Assembly (NCBI RefSeq): GCF_001039355.2
Contig: NW_019776145.1
Span: 1 to 32,872 of the forward strand
From: Lingula anatina
Taxonomy: Eukaryota; Brachiopoda; Lingulata; Lingulida; Lingulidae
Direction: 5' to 3'
DNA length: 32,872 nucleotides
In this document: positions 23,601 through 32,872 of the stretch, in pieces
How the letters are laid out: every line of letters begins with the position of its first letter
Numbering within the stretch: position 1 is the stretch's first letter
Made by a program: the position numbers and the translations under genes
Notes under the pieces: generated by a model
What the model was told of the DNA's origin: nothing
The model's input: only the letters and a program-made list of their open reading frames with translations
Database searches by the model: none

Positions 23601-24188
23601 CTGCTTCAACAGATATTTGACATTTAGTAAACCCTGGTGTATAAGAAGGCTAAACGATCTTCACAAAACTAACCATTTTTTGCTATGGTAACTACTTATA
23701 CTAATTCAGTCATGTGAAAATGAGGTACGTACTGCGGATGGCTAATGGTGTTATAGTTCATTCAATTCGCTGAAATGTTCCTCTGAAATGTGACGCACAC
23801 TTTTTATTTTCCCAAAAACAATAACCGTCGTGGCATCGGTGGATTCTTGGATCTTTGCAACGTACGAAAACGTACATGTCATATGAATTAAATCTGTAAT
23901 AGTAAATGCATTTTCAGTGTATACAAATTTTGCTATTTTATTTGATACTCTTATAGATGTATCTCCAAGGACACCGTGGCCCTCCTCACTTGGCGCGCCA
24001 GAACCACCGGTGAGGCCGCCCCCTCCTTCTCCGCACAGCCCCAGCAGGCGGAGAGAGTGGTGGCCAGCGACCCCTGTGATGGCTGCACCTGTGGACGCCG
24101 GTGGAACCCCACCCCAGGGGCCGGCAATACCTGTGAGTGCGTACATAGTTCAGGACGGAGCAGAAGGCCATGTCCTGCCAGAGGCTAA
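17646..24188 (+). CDS. PDGF/VEGF-related growth factor (PVF), 7 exons via copy B
   Basis: Secreted ligand, expected to bind a PVR/VEGFR-type receptor tyrosine kinase. Exons: 17646-17705, 19549-19624, 20371-20433, 22085-22102, 22352-22548, 22973-23199, 23957-24188. They sum to 873 nt, 290 residues plus stop, with all phases matching. Residues 1-20 are the signal peptide (MSWVAYF...SLAD). Residues 21-66 are a charged pro-region. Residues 67-73 carry a basic GRRPNR. Residues 85 to about 168 form the cystine-knot domain with the family cysteine pattern: DGC, PVCVKVSRCGGCC, TTC, then HTACQCQC. The Cys spacings 5, 2, 0 and 6 match VEGF. A Cys-rich tail follows (CRCKCK, STCRC, CDGCTC, CEC), resembling the C-terminal repeats of VEGF-C/D and insect PVFs. 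Exon 7 is clearly more GC-rich than its surroundings. The donor of exon 2 is GC. Confidence 0.9.
20434..22084 (+). other. PVF intron 3, no gene seen
   Basis: AT-rich intron between exon 3 and the microexon. No open frame, repeat array or structured element was recognised by eye. Confidence 0.7.
22085..22102 (+). CDS. PVF microexon of 18 nt (basic R-x-x-R site)
   Basis: Flanked by a long pyrimidine tract plus cag and by a perfect GTAAGT donor. It is phase 1 on both sides, so inclusion or skipping both keep frame. It encodes GRRPNR (with split codons), giving R-P-N-R, a minimal proprotein-convertase R-x-x-R site about 12 residues before the first knot cysteine. Confidence 0.75.
22563..22582. 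repeat. (GA)n microsatellite
   Basis: GA run starting 15 bases after the exon 5 donor of PVF. A second interrupted GA tract lies in the same intron at 22832-22854. Confidence 0.95.
23248..23425. repeat. 33-bp minisatellite, five units each with CACGTG
   Basis: CACGTG recurs at 23280, 23313, 23345, 23378 and 23411, spaced 33, 32, 33 and 33 bases. The unit core is TCTCACGTGTTGGTAAYACT, followed by a T-rich half. It sits in PVF intron 6, directly after exon 6, with decayed related sequence as far as about 23460. Confidence 0.9.
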
Positions 24189-24999
24189 GATGTAGTGTTC
24201 AGACATCATCCAACGACAATCATGATTCTTAAGGACGTGAAGTTCACATTTTCTCTATAGAAACTTCTCTTCAGATGGACAAACTTTTCAAAATCCGCCT
24301 TTTCTGTCAGCGTATTGCGATAACGCCATTGTCTTTACTAAGAACATTATGGTATATGACTGCAATTTTAATAATTAAAGTAAGGCACTTCAGGTTGCGT
24401 TTTCGTATGAAACACATTACATATCCACAAATTCCAATAGGGATCTATGAGAAAGGAGGCGTACTGGTAAAGTCCAATCCTGGTTCATGTCTGATGCCTC
24501 ATAACACAGCAGATACCATCTGGAACCGCTGCTACATGCTCCATTCAAAATCTAAACCAGATAGAAACGGGAGATTTCAATATCTAACGGCAAAACATAG
24601 CCTTTTATGTCAAGGGTCAAGGATTAATTTACCACAGCCGCGAATTCTTTATTCACTCGGTCTCTGAATTCAAAGACAGAATCAACTTCGATGTTTCAAA
24701 CTGCCAACAGTATTTTGGCCGTTCAAAGATGAACACAGCACACTGTATATATTTTTTAACATTCGAAAGAATTACAGGACGATACAAATGTATATAGTCT
24801 GTATGACAGGGCTACATGGAAACAGGATTTCCGATGTCTGCGTAGTACATGTATAACTTGAAACAAATCCATCTTTTTATACTGAAACAATAATGACATT
24901 TCTTGTTCTTCATTTTGATTGCTAATTGAGATTTATTTTGACAATCTGTATAACCTTTAATATTAATATCCAAGATAAAAGAATTAAATTTAAAGATTT

Positions 25000-25005
25000 A
25001 ATAAA
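25000..25005 (+). terminator. Candidate PVF poly(A) signal AATAAA
   Basis: First canonical AATAAA after the PVF stop, giving a 3' UTR of about 0.8 kb. Another AATAAA is at 25430-25435. Tentative. Confidence 0.4.
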
Positions 25006-26347
25006 CGTAGGTTCCATTCATTAAGTGTATTCAAGTTTTTTTTAAGAATTATACTTTATTTCTGACACCTATCCAAGGCGGTGCTATCAGTTTTACATTG
25101 GATTGTTAAAGAATTTGAAACAAGATTCTGCACCCAAATTTTTGTATTCTTCTGGGAACGTTTTTTGTTTCAAACACCGGGATCGAAAATAGAAAACGCA
25201 ATCAAAATATATTTTATGGACTGTTTTGCACTATAAATCGCACTTTGTCTAAATTGGGACCCGTATTCGTTGACATCCGGGACCTTTCAGTGAGATATAT
25301 AAATAGTGGTGCACGCCCGTCCAACCTTCACCATCGTGTTACAATCGTTGCCATTTAGTTGGGCTGACTTTGAAACAAATCTCCCAGGGGGTCTTCAGTT
25401 AACTGAGTGATGTGTTTTATCAGATGACAAATAAATTGATGTAAAACATGTCTGGATCGTGTTGCAAAAATTGAACAGCTAAGGAGGAACGAGTGTTTAA
25501 TCGCTTTTTATGCTCTCCAGTACGTAGAAATGGAAAGGAAGTCTGTGTCAAAATGTTGACAAACTGTCTACTTTCCTTTGTTTACCAACATAATCAAATG
25601 AACACACGGGGTTGCAAATTCGTGTTGCCACTCGAGAAGAAACCGTCTTCATAGAAAAATATGTCTGGCAATATCTGATTATCATATCTGATTACTGGGG
25701 ATTCAACGATTTTGTAACAAACCTGTGTCGAACCCTGTGGTAAGAGAGTCCGGTATGCTTGTTACAAGTATGCCATATTGTACGAGAGGAAACGTACGCG
25801 TATGTTACTATGATATTCTGTGCAATGTACGGAAGTATAATATAGACTGTCTATAATGAGGTGTAGATTAGAGTAGCACACTCTAATTTAATGTACTCTC
25901 ACGAACGAAAAGAAAATAAATAAAAAAAACCATGCGTCGAAATTGACAGGCACCTGTTTGAAATAAACTACTTATCGACTTGGTTCTCTTCAGTCCTCTG
26001 CGTGAACCTTCTTCAAACACGTAAATCCCTTGATTATAACAAATATGTCAAACACCGTTATCTTAACAATCTGGCTGTGAAGTATTTAATCACTATACCC
26101 ATAATGTTTTTCATGCAGACAGAAAAAGAGAGAGAGAGAGAGAACGCCAACAACAAGAGGGCAAACTCTCCATAGTTTACCGGATTTTTTTAACTGTCTC
26201 TTCTCGCATAGTGTACGAGGAAGAAAACGCGCCTGGCCCAGTGGCTTTAAGCATCCATTTAAACTAATATTGTTTTTTCAGAAATATGAAGTCGCAATGG
26301 TGCCAAAGAAACGGTTTCTTTGTTAGGTCGTATTTGAAAAACAGTTT

Positions 26348-26365
26348 GAGAGAGAGAGAGAGAGA
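26348..26365. repeat. (GA)n microsatellite
   Basis: GA run in the region downstream of PVF. A similar run lies at about 26127-26142. Confidence 0.9.
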
Positions 26366-26814
26366 AAGGGAGAAAACAGCAATGCCAATGCCGTAACGGT
26401 AGCACAAAAATACAAAGCAAAGCAGCAATTGGGCGAATTTATTAAGGATATGCTTAACCCAGTTCACAACATTTGCACACCCCTTGTATTTCACATTTTG
26501 TTTGTACTAGTAGCAACCCATCACAAGTCCAGCTCGTGAAACCGATTAATTTTAAGAAAATGACAGCCTTAACTGACAGCTTGACGCCACATTATCCTGT
26601 TGTTTCTTAAAACAAGATGCTCTGGTGCCGCTAAATACTAACTGTACTGGTGCATACAGTTTATTTAAGTCAGTGAATGGTGATCAAGTGTATAACTCAA
26701 AAGAAATAGTTCCAGCAACAGAATGAACTTATGCGTAAAGCCTTAATCAAGAGACTCATCACAGCTCGAGTGCGCCGATGATGTTATGTCATCCATTTTG
26801 TAATAACTTAAAGA

Positions 26815-26820
26815 TTTATT
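26815..26820 (-). terminator. Candidate SH3D19-like poly(A) signal (AATAAA on minus)
   Basis: First TTTATT on the plus strand downstream of the SH3 gene stop, implying a 3' UTR of about 2.1 kb. A second is at 26660-26665. Tentative. Confidence 0.3.
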
Positions 26821-28953
26821 TTGTTGTGAATGACAACTTAATTTGCATTCGCATATGATAATACTATCTACATAGCACTCTTCAGTCCTGTTCACATCCA
26901 TTTTCCATGGAGACTGCCTCTATAACAGGATATTAGTTTTAGTAATGGCTACTGAGAATTTCACTGGAGATAAGCTGCCACTGATATGATATCGTTTCTA
27001 GGAAACTCGTGGAATCTTAATTATTCATAATTATTTTACTGTGCCAGTGCATCTTATGACTAAACATTATACATTTATATACATGTTTCATTTCTTGCGA
27101 CAAGAAACTTACACAAATTTTTAGAGGAATCTATTTTGTCAGTAACTGAACCATGCACTAAACGTTAACATTTTAACTAAACCAAATACATTATAAAAAT
27201 CCTACTGGGAGATATAGTTATACTTGACAAAATCCCTAATAATCTCAAGTCAAAATAAAGAGAATCGTGCACACTTTGTTCAACTGACTCTTAAATCAAC
27301 TCCATAAATACAGTATATTTTAAAAGAAAAATATGTCACATCGAAAACTGAATCATGCACTTCATATCAAGTTACAGACTATAGGTTAATGTAGATTTTA
27401 CATTATGTTGTACAAACAGAAAACCCACTATAACACTGTAAAATTATAAGATGTAAAAAATAATATCTATTTAAGATAATTTCTGCTATATCAGGAGTAT
27501 AAATTCGATTCCCATGAACTATTCCAAGACCTTAACATCCATAAACCCCTTTGATTCCATGTAAAAAAAAGGTCGCTATACTGAAATTTATATGTTACTT
27601 TCCTTATGTGGAAATGGAATTTTATCAATAGAAAAAAAGGTTTAGCGTTGGTCATTTGTGTTAACTCCTGCTGATGTCGAATAAATTAATATAATTTCCT
27701 CAGAGGCTCATCCTACGTTTTCAATAATTACTTCTTTTCCTGTCACTATAATGGGTTTTCACATCATTCAATATGATTGTCAAATACAGAATGGGGAATG
27801 GAAATAAATCATCATTCAATATTAGTCAGACGATTCCAAAGTTATTGCCAACCACTGGTATAAAATTATACTTTATGGGACACCAAATGTAAGCTGCTGT
27901 TACAAATGCTTTCGGTGAGAAAAATTCAAGGTGAAAGCTGGGAAACCACTATTTTCATTGTAAGGGTGTTCATAACTGACATAGAGAGTCAAATTACTGT
28001 TTAAGTGGGGTACATACTACATTTCTGGCCCATGAAGAAAAAAGTATATATAACCCAACATATTTTAATGACTCATGGTATCACACCCACTCATGTGATG
28101 TTGATGCCAGGACTGTTATACCAGTACTAATACACAGAGTTTTTAATGAACACGTATTCAGCTTTTGTGGAATGAAAATAAGTTGCCTTAAATGATGTGT
28201 AGCAAAAATATATTAATACAAAGCTGAAAATTTAATGTTGGTAATTTCAGTATAACATAACATGAGTACAATCTTATTGTGAATCTCACTTTACAAAAGT
28301 TACTTTCAAAAGAAATTCTAACAAAAACATTTCTCACAATTTTGACAATCCAAACATCACGAAAGTCACAAAACAACGATCACTAGTTATATATCATATA
28401 ACAACAAAAATGTGACAAGTTTTTCTGTTACAATGAGCTTCTTATAAAATGCCTTTAGTTCACCTTTCTATCACCTTCACATTTAAAATAAGGTCACCAT
28501 GTTCTATAAATCTTCAAGTAAAAATATAATACTCTGAGTGTGCATATATGGGCTTACTTTTGTAAAATATCTCAAACTGTAAGGCACCTGCTGTCATAAA
28601 ATAATCATTTAATTAGAAAATGGGAACATGTGTATGGAATGCACCTGTTCAGTTATTCTTTTCCCATCAAGGCTACAGCACCAATCAATATAATAATACA
28701 AACACATACACATAATCAGGGATGATAATGCCATTTAGTGCAAAAAGATGGAAAATATGGCATAGGGTTCAGGGGCCCAACTTGGACAATGATAATTTTG
28801 GCAACCTTGTATCATATAAAAATCTGGTGATAATGTTCTTTACCTCTGCTGGACACAGTATCTTTACTTTTTACAAATGTCATATTCAACAAATTAGCAC
28901 CAGGAATTTACAAAATAACCACAGCACTGTGGCAGTCCATTGTTTTTCAGTTT

Positions 28954-30320
28954 CTACGGCAGAGCCACAAGAATGTCCACAAAGTTGACAGGAAACTGTC
29001 CCACCTTGTTCCCCAGCTCTCCACTGTACCAATCTTCATTAATTTTCTCCAGGAGGTATATCACATCACCAGACTAAAATAAAGAAACACCAACTGCTCA
29101 GATGCCTTGAGTGATTAACATTATGATTTTTAAAACTTGAAAGTACATCACAAAAATTACCATTAGAATTTACTAGTAAAAAGATAGCAAACCCTCTAAT
29201 ATAGCTGTAAAAACTTTAGTATTTACGTTAATCCATGGTCAGCTCTTCCAACAATAAGATAATTGCACATGCATTTCACTTACACCCTTGTCTGTATTTG
29301 TATACGCTGTTAGAAGTACAAGCCCTGTGAATAGTCAGTTACAACTCAAAGTCCACTGTAGGCAACATTTAAAAGCAAATTATACCTTGGCTGCATCTGG
29401 ATGTAACTGCGCTCTTGTATGTTGAATACAGTGGACAACTCGTGTTGTAACTAGTTGTTAATATTTTTGTCATCATGTTAATAATACAATTTCTATCTCT
29501 TATTTTATAAACTATGATTTCAAACATCACTTTTTCACCATAAGACCTAAAAAACACATACATGTATAAACAAATAACTACAAAATATTACAAAATATCT
29601 TACTATGGCAAAAAATCTCACCTTGAAAGACAGCTCATTATCTCCTTGTCCCTCGAAGTCATGTAGAGCCCTGGCTTTGGGTGCATACTCACTGGAACTG
29701 CTAGGTTTTGTACCTGGGGAAGGGGAGATAGAGTAACCTAGAGTGGGGCATGAACCCAGATATGCTAAACACAACTAATAAAATTTAAAATCTAAACTGC
29801 ATTAGTTGAGACAGAAGAGGAATAATTTAACGAATCAAAACAAAAGAAATGGCATCAAGAAAATTAACAAAAATCATTCATTTATCATTTGAAGCTATGC
29901 ACAGCTAAACTATACAAAATTTAGATAATTTTACACAACATATACAAACTCAATGGAGATATTACTGACAGCTCACGCAGCATGACTTCAACCAAATTCC
30001 TAAATCAGCACAGAATAAACCAAAAATTCACCTTGCTCATCATTGGAGATCTTCACAAAAGCCTCTGGGAAAATTCCCTCTTTTCCACCTAATTTGCCCT
30101 TGAGCCAGCCATCCCCGACGTGCTCTGTGATGATAATCTTGTCACCTTCCATAATGGTCAGTTCCCCTGCTGCCTCTGCTGTGAAGGAGTGAAGTGCAAC
30201 ACAGGAAGATGGCCCCTTCTACAACAAAGATCAGCATACTGCTCTGTTAGCTATTAATAGGTACTTGATATATGTGGACAGCAAGGGTGTGCATGTACAT
30301 TCCCTCTACCTCTCACACAA

Positions 30321-30367
<47 letters not shown>

Positions 30368-30424
30368 GACACACCCACAAACTCTACATATCAAGTGGAC
30401 AGCAAGGGTGAACATGAACCCTTG

Positions 30425-30471
<47 letters not shown>

Positions 30472-32268
30472 ATAAATCTGTTAAATAGATTGCATTAAGC
30501 AAGAGTCCCTGCAGAGTTGGATTGATCTTTGCAGACCAATGAGATTGAGCCCTAAAATCATAGAAATTGATACTACCATGATGACATCTCCACATGATGC
30601 ACACTCTAAATGGGGCTTTATTCAACTTATTCTGGTCTTATTTTCAAGCAACTTAACAGAGAGCAATCAGGAACACTGAGGAGTAATTTTAGTTAAAACG
30701 TGTTACACAAGTGATGAATCACGACAAAGATGTTCATACCTGAGTAGGCACATTTTCCTTGTTATTAGTTGACTGCTTGGCTTCCTGAAAAGGTGGCAAT
30801 CCAGGGGGGACATGATCCACAAACCCAGCAGGGAAACTACCACTGTGGCCATTGAGCTCTCCATACAGCCAATCAGTATTGACCTGACTAAGCACCTTTA
30901 TCTGGTCTCCAGCCTTGACAGAATGTAAAAAGCAATTCAATTGGATAATGAGAAACATATTCAAGAGGCCACTCAAAGCTGATCTGACTTCACCTCTTAT
31001 CCAACCCAATACATGGTAAATTAATGTAAGAAATCTACTTGTAATTATCATCTAAGCAGACATTCAACTGCGGCTTCAAGTAGTATGTAATACCGGATTT
31101 ACCCCCAGCCCCACCCCTCTGTGCCCCAGACAATAAAACACATAATGAAATTATATGATTGTCAGAATAAGTTAAAACTTGTTAGAACTGAGATCACATG
31201 CTTTTTTTACCTTAAAACTGAGCTCCCCATCTTGCCCATCAAAATCATACATTGCATGAGCTGTGACAGCCACTGACCCTGGAAAAACCACTCACACTCA
31301 AAAATGTCTTCCAGTAAAATACAATCAAAGTATTTCTCCTCATAAAAAAAAGCCAAGGAACTTTCAACAAGTGCATTAAGTTAACACATTGAGAAATTGA
31401 GCCCGAGTTTATAACATTCCAACCAGTAGTCAATTTTTCACATTTTATACATTTAATATCATGTGTTTATGAAAAGATAACACAGCCTTCTAACACAAAA
31501 TGATATCAATACAAGAGTGAGTTCCCCTTCCTATTATTAAAATATAAAAATAACAAATTTATGGAAACCAGGCTTGACAACAAGTAAGACTTTTACACTG
31601 GCACAACATCTGTTGATGCAATACAAAATTTACGTCCTCAAAAATCTGATCTACTAGTATATGCTTTATACTGCTGTTATGACCCAATTATTCGCTTTAT
31701 TCTGGTGTATAAGAAAGTTTTTATATAAATGTCGCATGAAAAGCTGTGATGCAGAAAAAGTCTACTGCACATCAATATACATGTGGCATTTTAATTTATG
31801 TTTTAGTGAGCATGTATGTTTATATTGGCCAATTTTACAATTTCAAATTGCTAATTTATTTTGAATATCATTTTAATTAGACAAATTCAAGAGATCCATT
31901 TTCAAGAACTGATTTACAGTAATGTACAACTGTGAAGGATAAATCATACAACTTTGAAGGATCTTTTCTTCAACTACTTAAACAAATTTTTGACATGTCT
32001 TTAAATTCTTACCTGTATCGCCCTCCCTTCCAGCAATCCCTGTCTCTGGAGGAGACAGTGGCAAATCTTCAATGATTTCTACAAAGGAGAGAGGAAAAAC
32101 ACCAACTTTGCCATTTAGGCATCCTCTCAACCATTCATCGCCTACTCTCTCCAGAAGTCCAATGACATCTCCATCTTCAAAGTTGAGGTCATCCTCACCT
32201 TCACCATCAAAGTCAAAGCGTGCGCGGCAACGAGGACCAGTTAACAGATCTGGCTTCTCTGGGGCCTC
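28954..32268 (-). CDS. SH3D19: SH3D19-like multi-SH3 adaptor, C-terminal part, 6 exons, 5' end off window
   Basis: Cytosolic scaffold; the vertebrate relative (EVE-1) binds ADAM proteases and membrane-traffic proteins through proline-rich ligands. Exons in transcript order: 32013-32268, 31211-31278, 30740-30913, 30032-30218, 29622-29713, 28954-29073, all GT-AG and in phase, 298 residues plus stop. Four SH3 domains are visible: ARFDFDGEGEDDLNF...EWLRG...GVFPLSFVEII (one exon), AHAMYDFDGQDGELSF with DWLYGELN...SFPAGFVDHV (two exons), ALHSFTAEAAGELTI...GWLKG...GIFPEAFVKI (one exon), and ARALHDFEGQGDNELSF with DWYSGELG...QFPVNFVDIL (two exons). Each keeps the ALYDF-like, Trp and FP-x2-FV signatures. 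The protein ends just after the last SH3, as in SH3D19. The GPRCRARF start and the domain order favour SH3D19 over sorbin or intersectin families. No exon is seen between 32269 and the window end. Confidence 0.85.
29074..32012. other. SH3D19-like introns; content
   Basis: The introns 29074-29621, 29714-30031, 30219-30739, 30914-31210 and 31279-32012 hold no recognised gene. The 30219-30739 intron carries the compound microsatellite array. The rest is AT-rich unique-looking sequence. Confidence 0.75.
30274..30467. repeat. Duplicated 26-bp segment with (AC)n and (CT)n microsatellites
   Basis: GTGGACAGCAAGGGTG followed by a CATG-AC-like tail occurs at 30274-30299 and again at 30395-30420. The first copy is followed by an AC run (30322-30364) and the second by a CT run (30428-30467). 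The unit length is about 121 bases. Confidence 0.9.
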
Positions 32269-32872
32269 CTAAGTGAGAAAAAAAAATAATGCTTAAGAAA
32301 AATAAATTTACTATATGCTGTGCATTGTCCAAGCTTACAATAAAAACAAGGCAGCAAAGCTGTCAAATGTACAGACAAAAAGCAGGAAATAACTATGCAC
32401 AAAATAGGCTACTGTCAATTCTGATGCAAAAGTACATTATGTTAAACTGCAAATTCAACATCAAATTTTAATTATGCTCAACAGGTAATACCAATGTAAG
32501 AAAAATGTGTAACAAGCATAAGGCTTCAGGCCCATGGGAGTTCAAGTTCACACTTTGAAAATGTATAACTTCCAGAAAAAGAAGCCAATTAGACTGCTTT
32601 TCCAACTCAGGCTGCATTTTAGTCCTGTATTTCTTTTCTGAACGTTTGGCAATCATCAGTAACATGGTTTTCCCATAATGGTCATCATGGCAGCAGCACC
32701 CAAAATTGTGTTTTCTTCTATTCTGATGCAATATTACATAGTGGTTAACAGCATAATGACCGTCAGTTTTTAATAATAAAATATACGTATCATGGATTTT
32801 CAGAAAATGTGACTAGCATGGGTCTTCAAGCCCATGGAACTTCAAAGTCACACCTTGAAAATGCCAATATGT
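32269..32872. other. Intron of the SH3D19-like gene, repeat-bearing, no exon
   Basis: The last 600 bases contain AT-rich sequence and the dispersed repeat copy. The 87-codon open frame on the minus strand (32468-32731) falls within the repeat and is not supported as a gene. Confidence 0.7.
32509..32866 (-). repeat. Dispersed repeat, copy 2, with a 58-bp internal direct repeat
   Basis: 32689-32866 is the reverse complement of 15553-15725 with moderate divergence. Its outer 58 bases (32809-32866) recur in the same orientation at 32509-32566, exactly 300 bases away and more diverged, so the element may be tandem or have repeated ends. It lies in the intron upstream of the first visible SH3D19 exon and near the window edge. 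Confidence 0.8.

Larger units (their letters stand above)
24189..28953. other. Convergent region: PVF 3' UTR (+) and SH3D19-like 3' UTR (-), otherwise empty
   Basis: No exon is recognised in 4.7 kb. The 130-codon frame at 24275-24667 has no family features and lies in the presumed PVF 3' UTR. Candidate poly(A) signals are listed separately. AG microsatellites occur at about 26127-26142 and 26348-26365. An isolated TATA-like string TATATAAATAG is at 25296-25306. Confidence 0.65.

Noticed and set aside
24275-24667. 130-codon open frame after the PVF stop
   Set aside because: It lies in the presumed 3' UTR, has no recognisable domain or splice context, and has ordinary composition. Likely chance.
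30254-30625. 123-codon minus-strand frame
   Set aside because: It is mostly a translation of the AC and CT microsatellites.
32468-32731. 87-codon minus-strand frame near the right edge
   Set aside because: Falls within the dispersed repeat and has no SH3 or other recognised features.

Overview
This is eukaryotic genomic DNA: AT-rich, with short exons, GT-AG introns of a few hundred bases to 2 kb and many microsatellites. Protein similarity recognised from memory (DUOX, MED16, a PDGF/VEGF-type ligand with a cysteine-rich tail, SH3D19) and the frequent octamer TAGGCCTA suggest a lophotrochozoan, most likely a bivalve mollusc. The species cannot be named from the sequence alone.

Layout. (1) 1-3900, plus strand: the last ten exons of a dual oxidase (DUOX), from mid ferric-reductase domain to the stop. 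(2) 5858-10735, minus strand: a complete seven-exon MED16 (Mediator tail subunit, 848 aa), tail-to-tail with DUOX, with a CGCG-type housekeeping promoter just upstream at 10.8 kb. (3) 11185-24188, plus strand: a secreted PDGF/VEGF-related factor (PVF). Its promoter, signal-peptide exon and second exon lie in a 4.3 kb block present twice in direct orientation (about 11185-15551 and 15726-19960). The downstream exons (20371-24188) are single copy. Every exon joins in frame, giving a 290 aa precursor. (4) 28954-32268, minus strand: the 3' part of an SH3D19-like adaptor with four SH3 domains, continuing off the right edge and convergent with the PVF gene.

The genes are not an operon and probably work separately: extracellular H2O2 production (DUOX), transcription (MED16), growth-factor signalling (PVF) and membrane/cytoskeletal scaffolding (SH3D19).

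The most interesting part is the PVF locus. It has two nearly identical promoter plus first-exon cassettes, which splice phase makes mutually exclusive. Both copies have a non-canonical GC donor after exon 2. An 18-nt in-frame microexon encodes a basic R-x-x-R site just before the growth-factor domain. The intron after exon 6 holds a 33-bp minisatellite with CACGTG in every unit. A single n at 15552, exactly where the first cassette ends, and a dispersed repeat beside it mean the duplication could be two haplotypes assembled in tandem and needs checking. In DUOX, the conserved Cys of the NADPH-site CGPP motif is replaced by Tyr.
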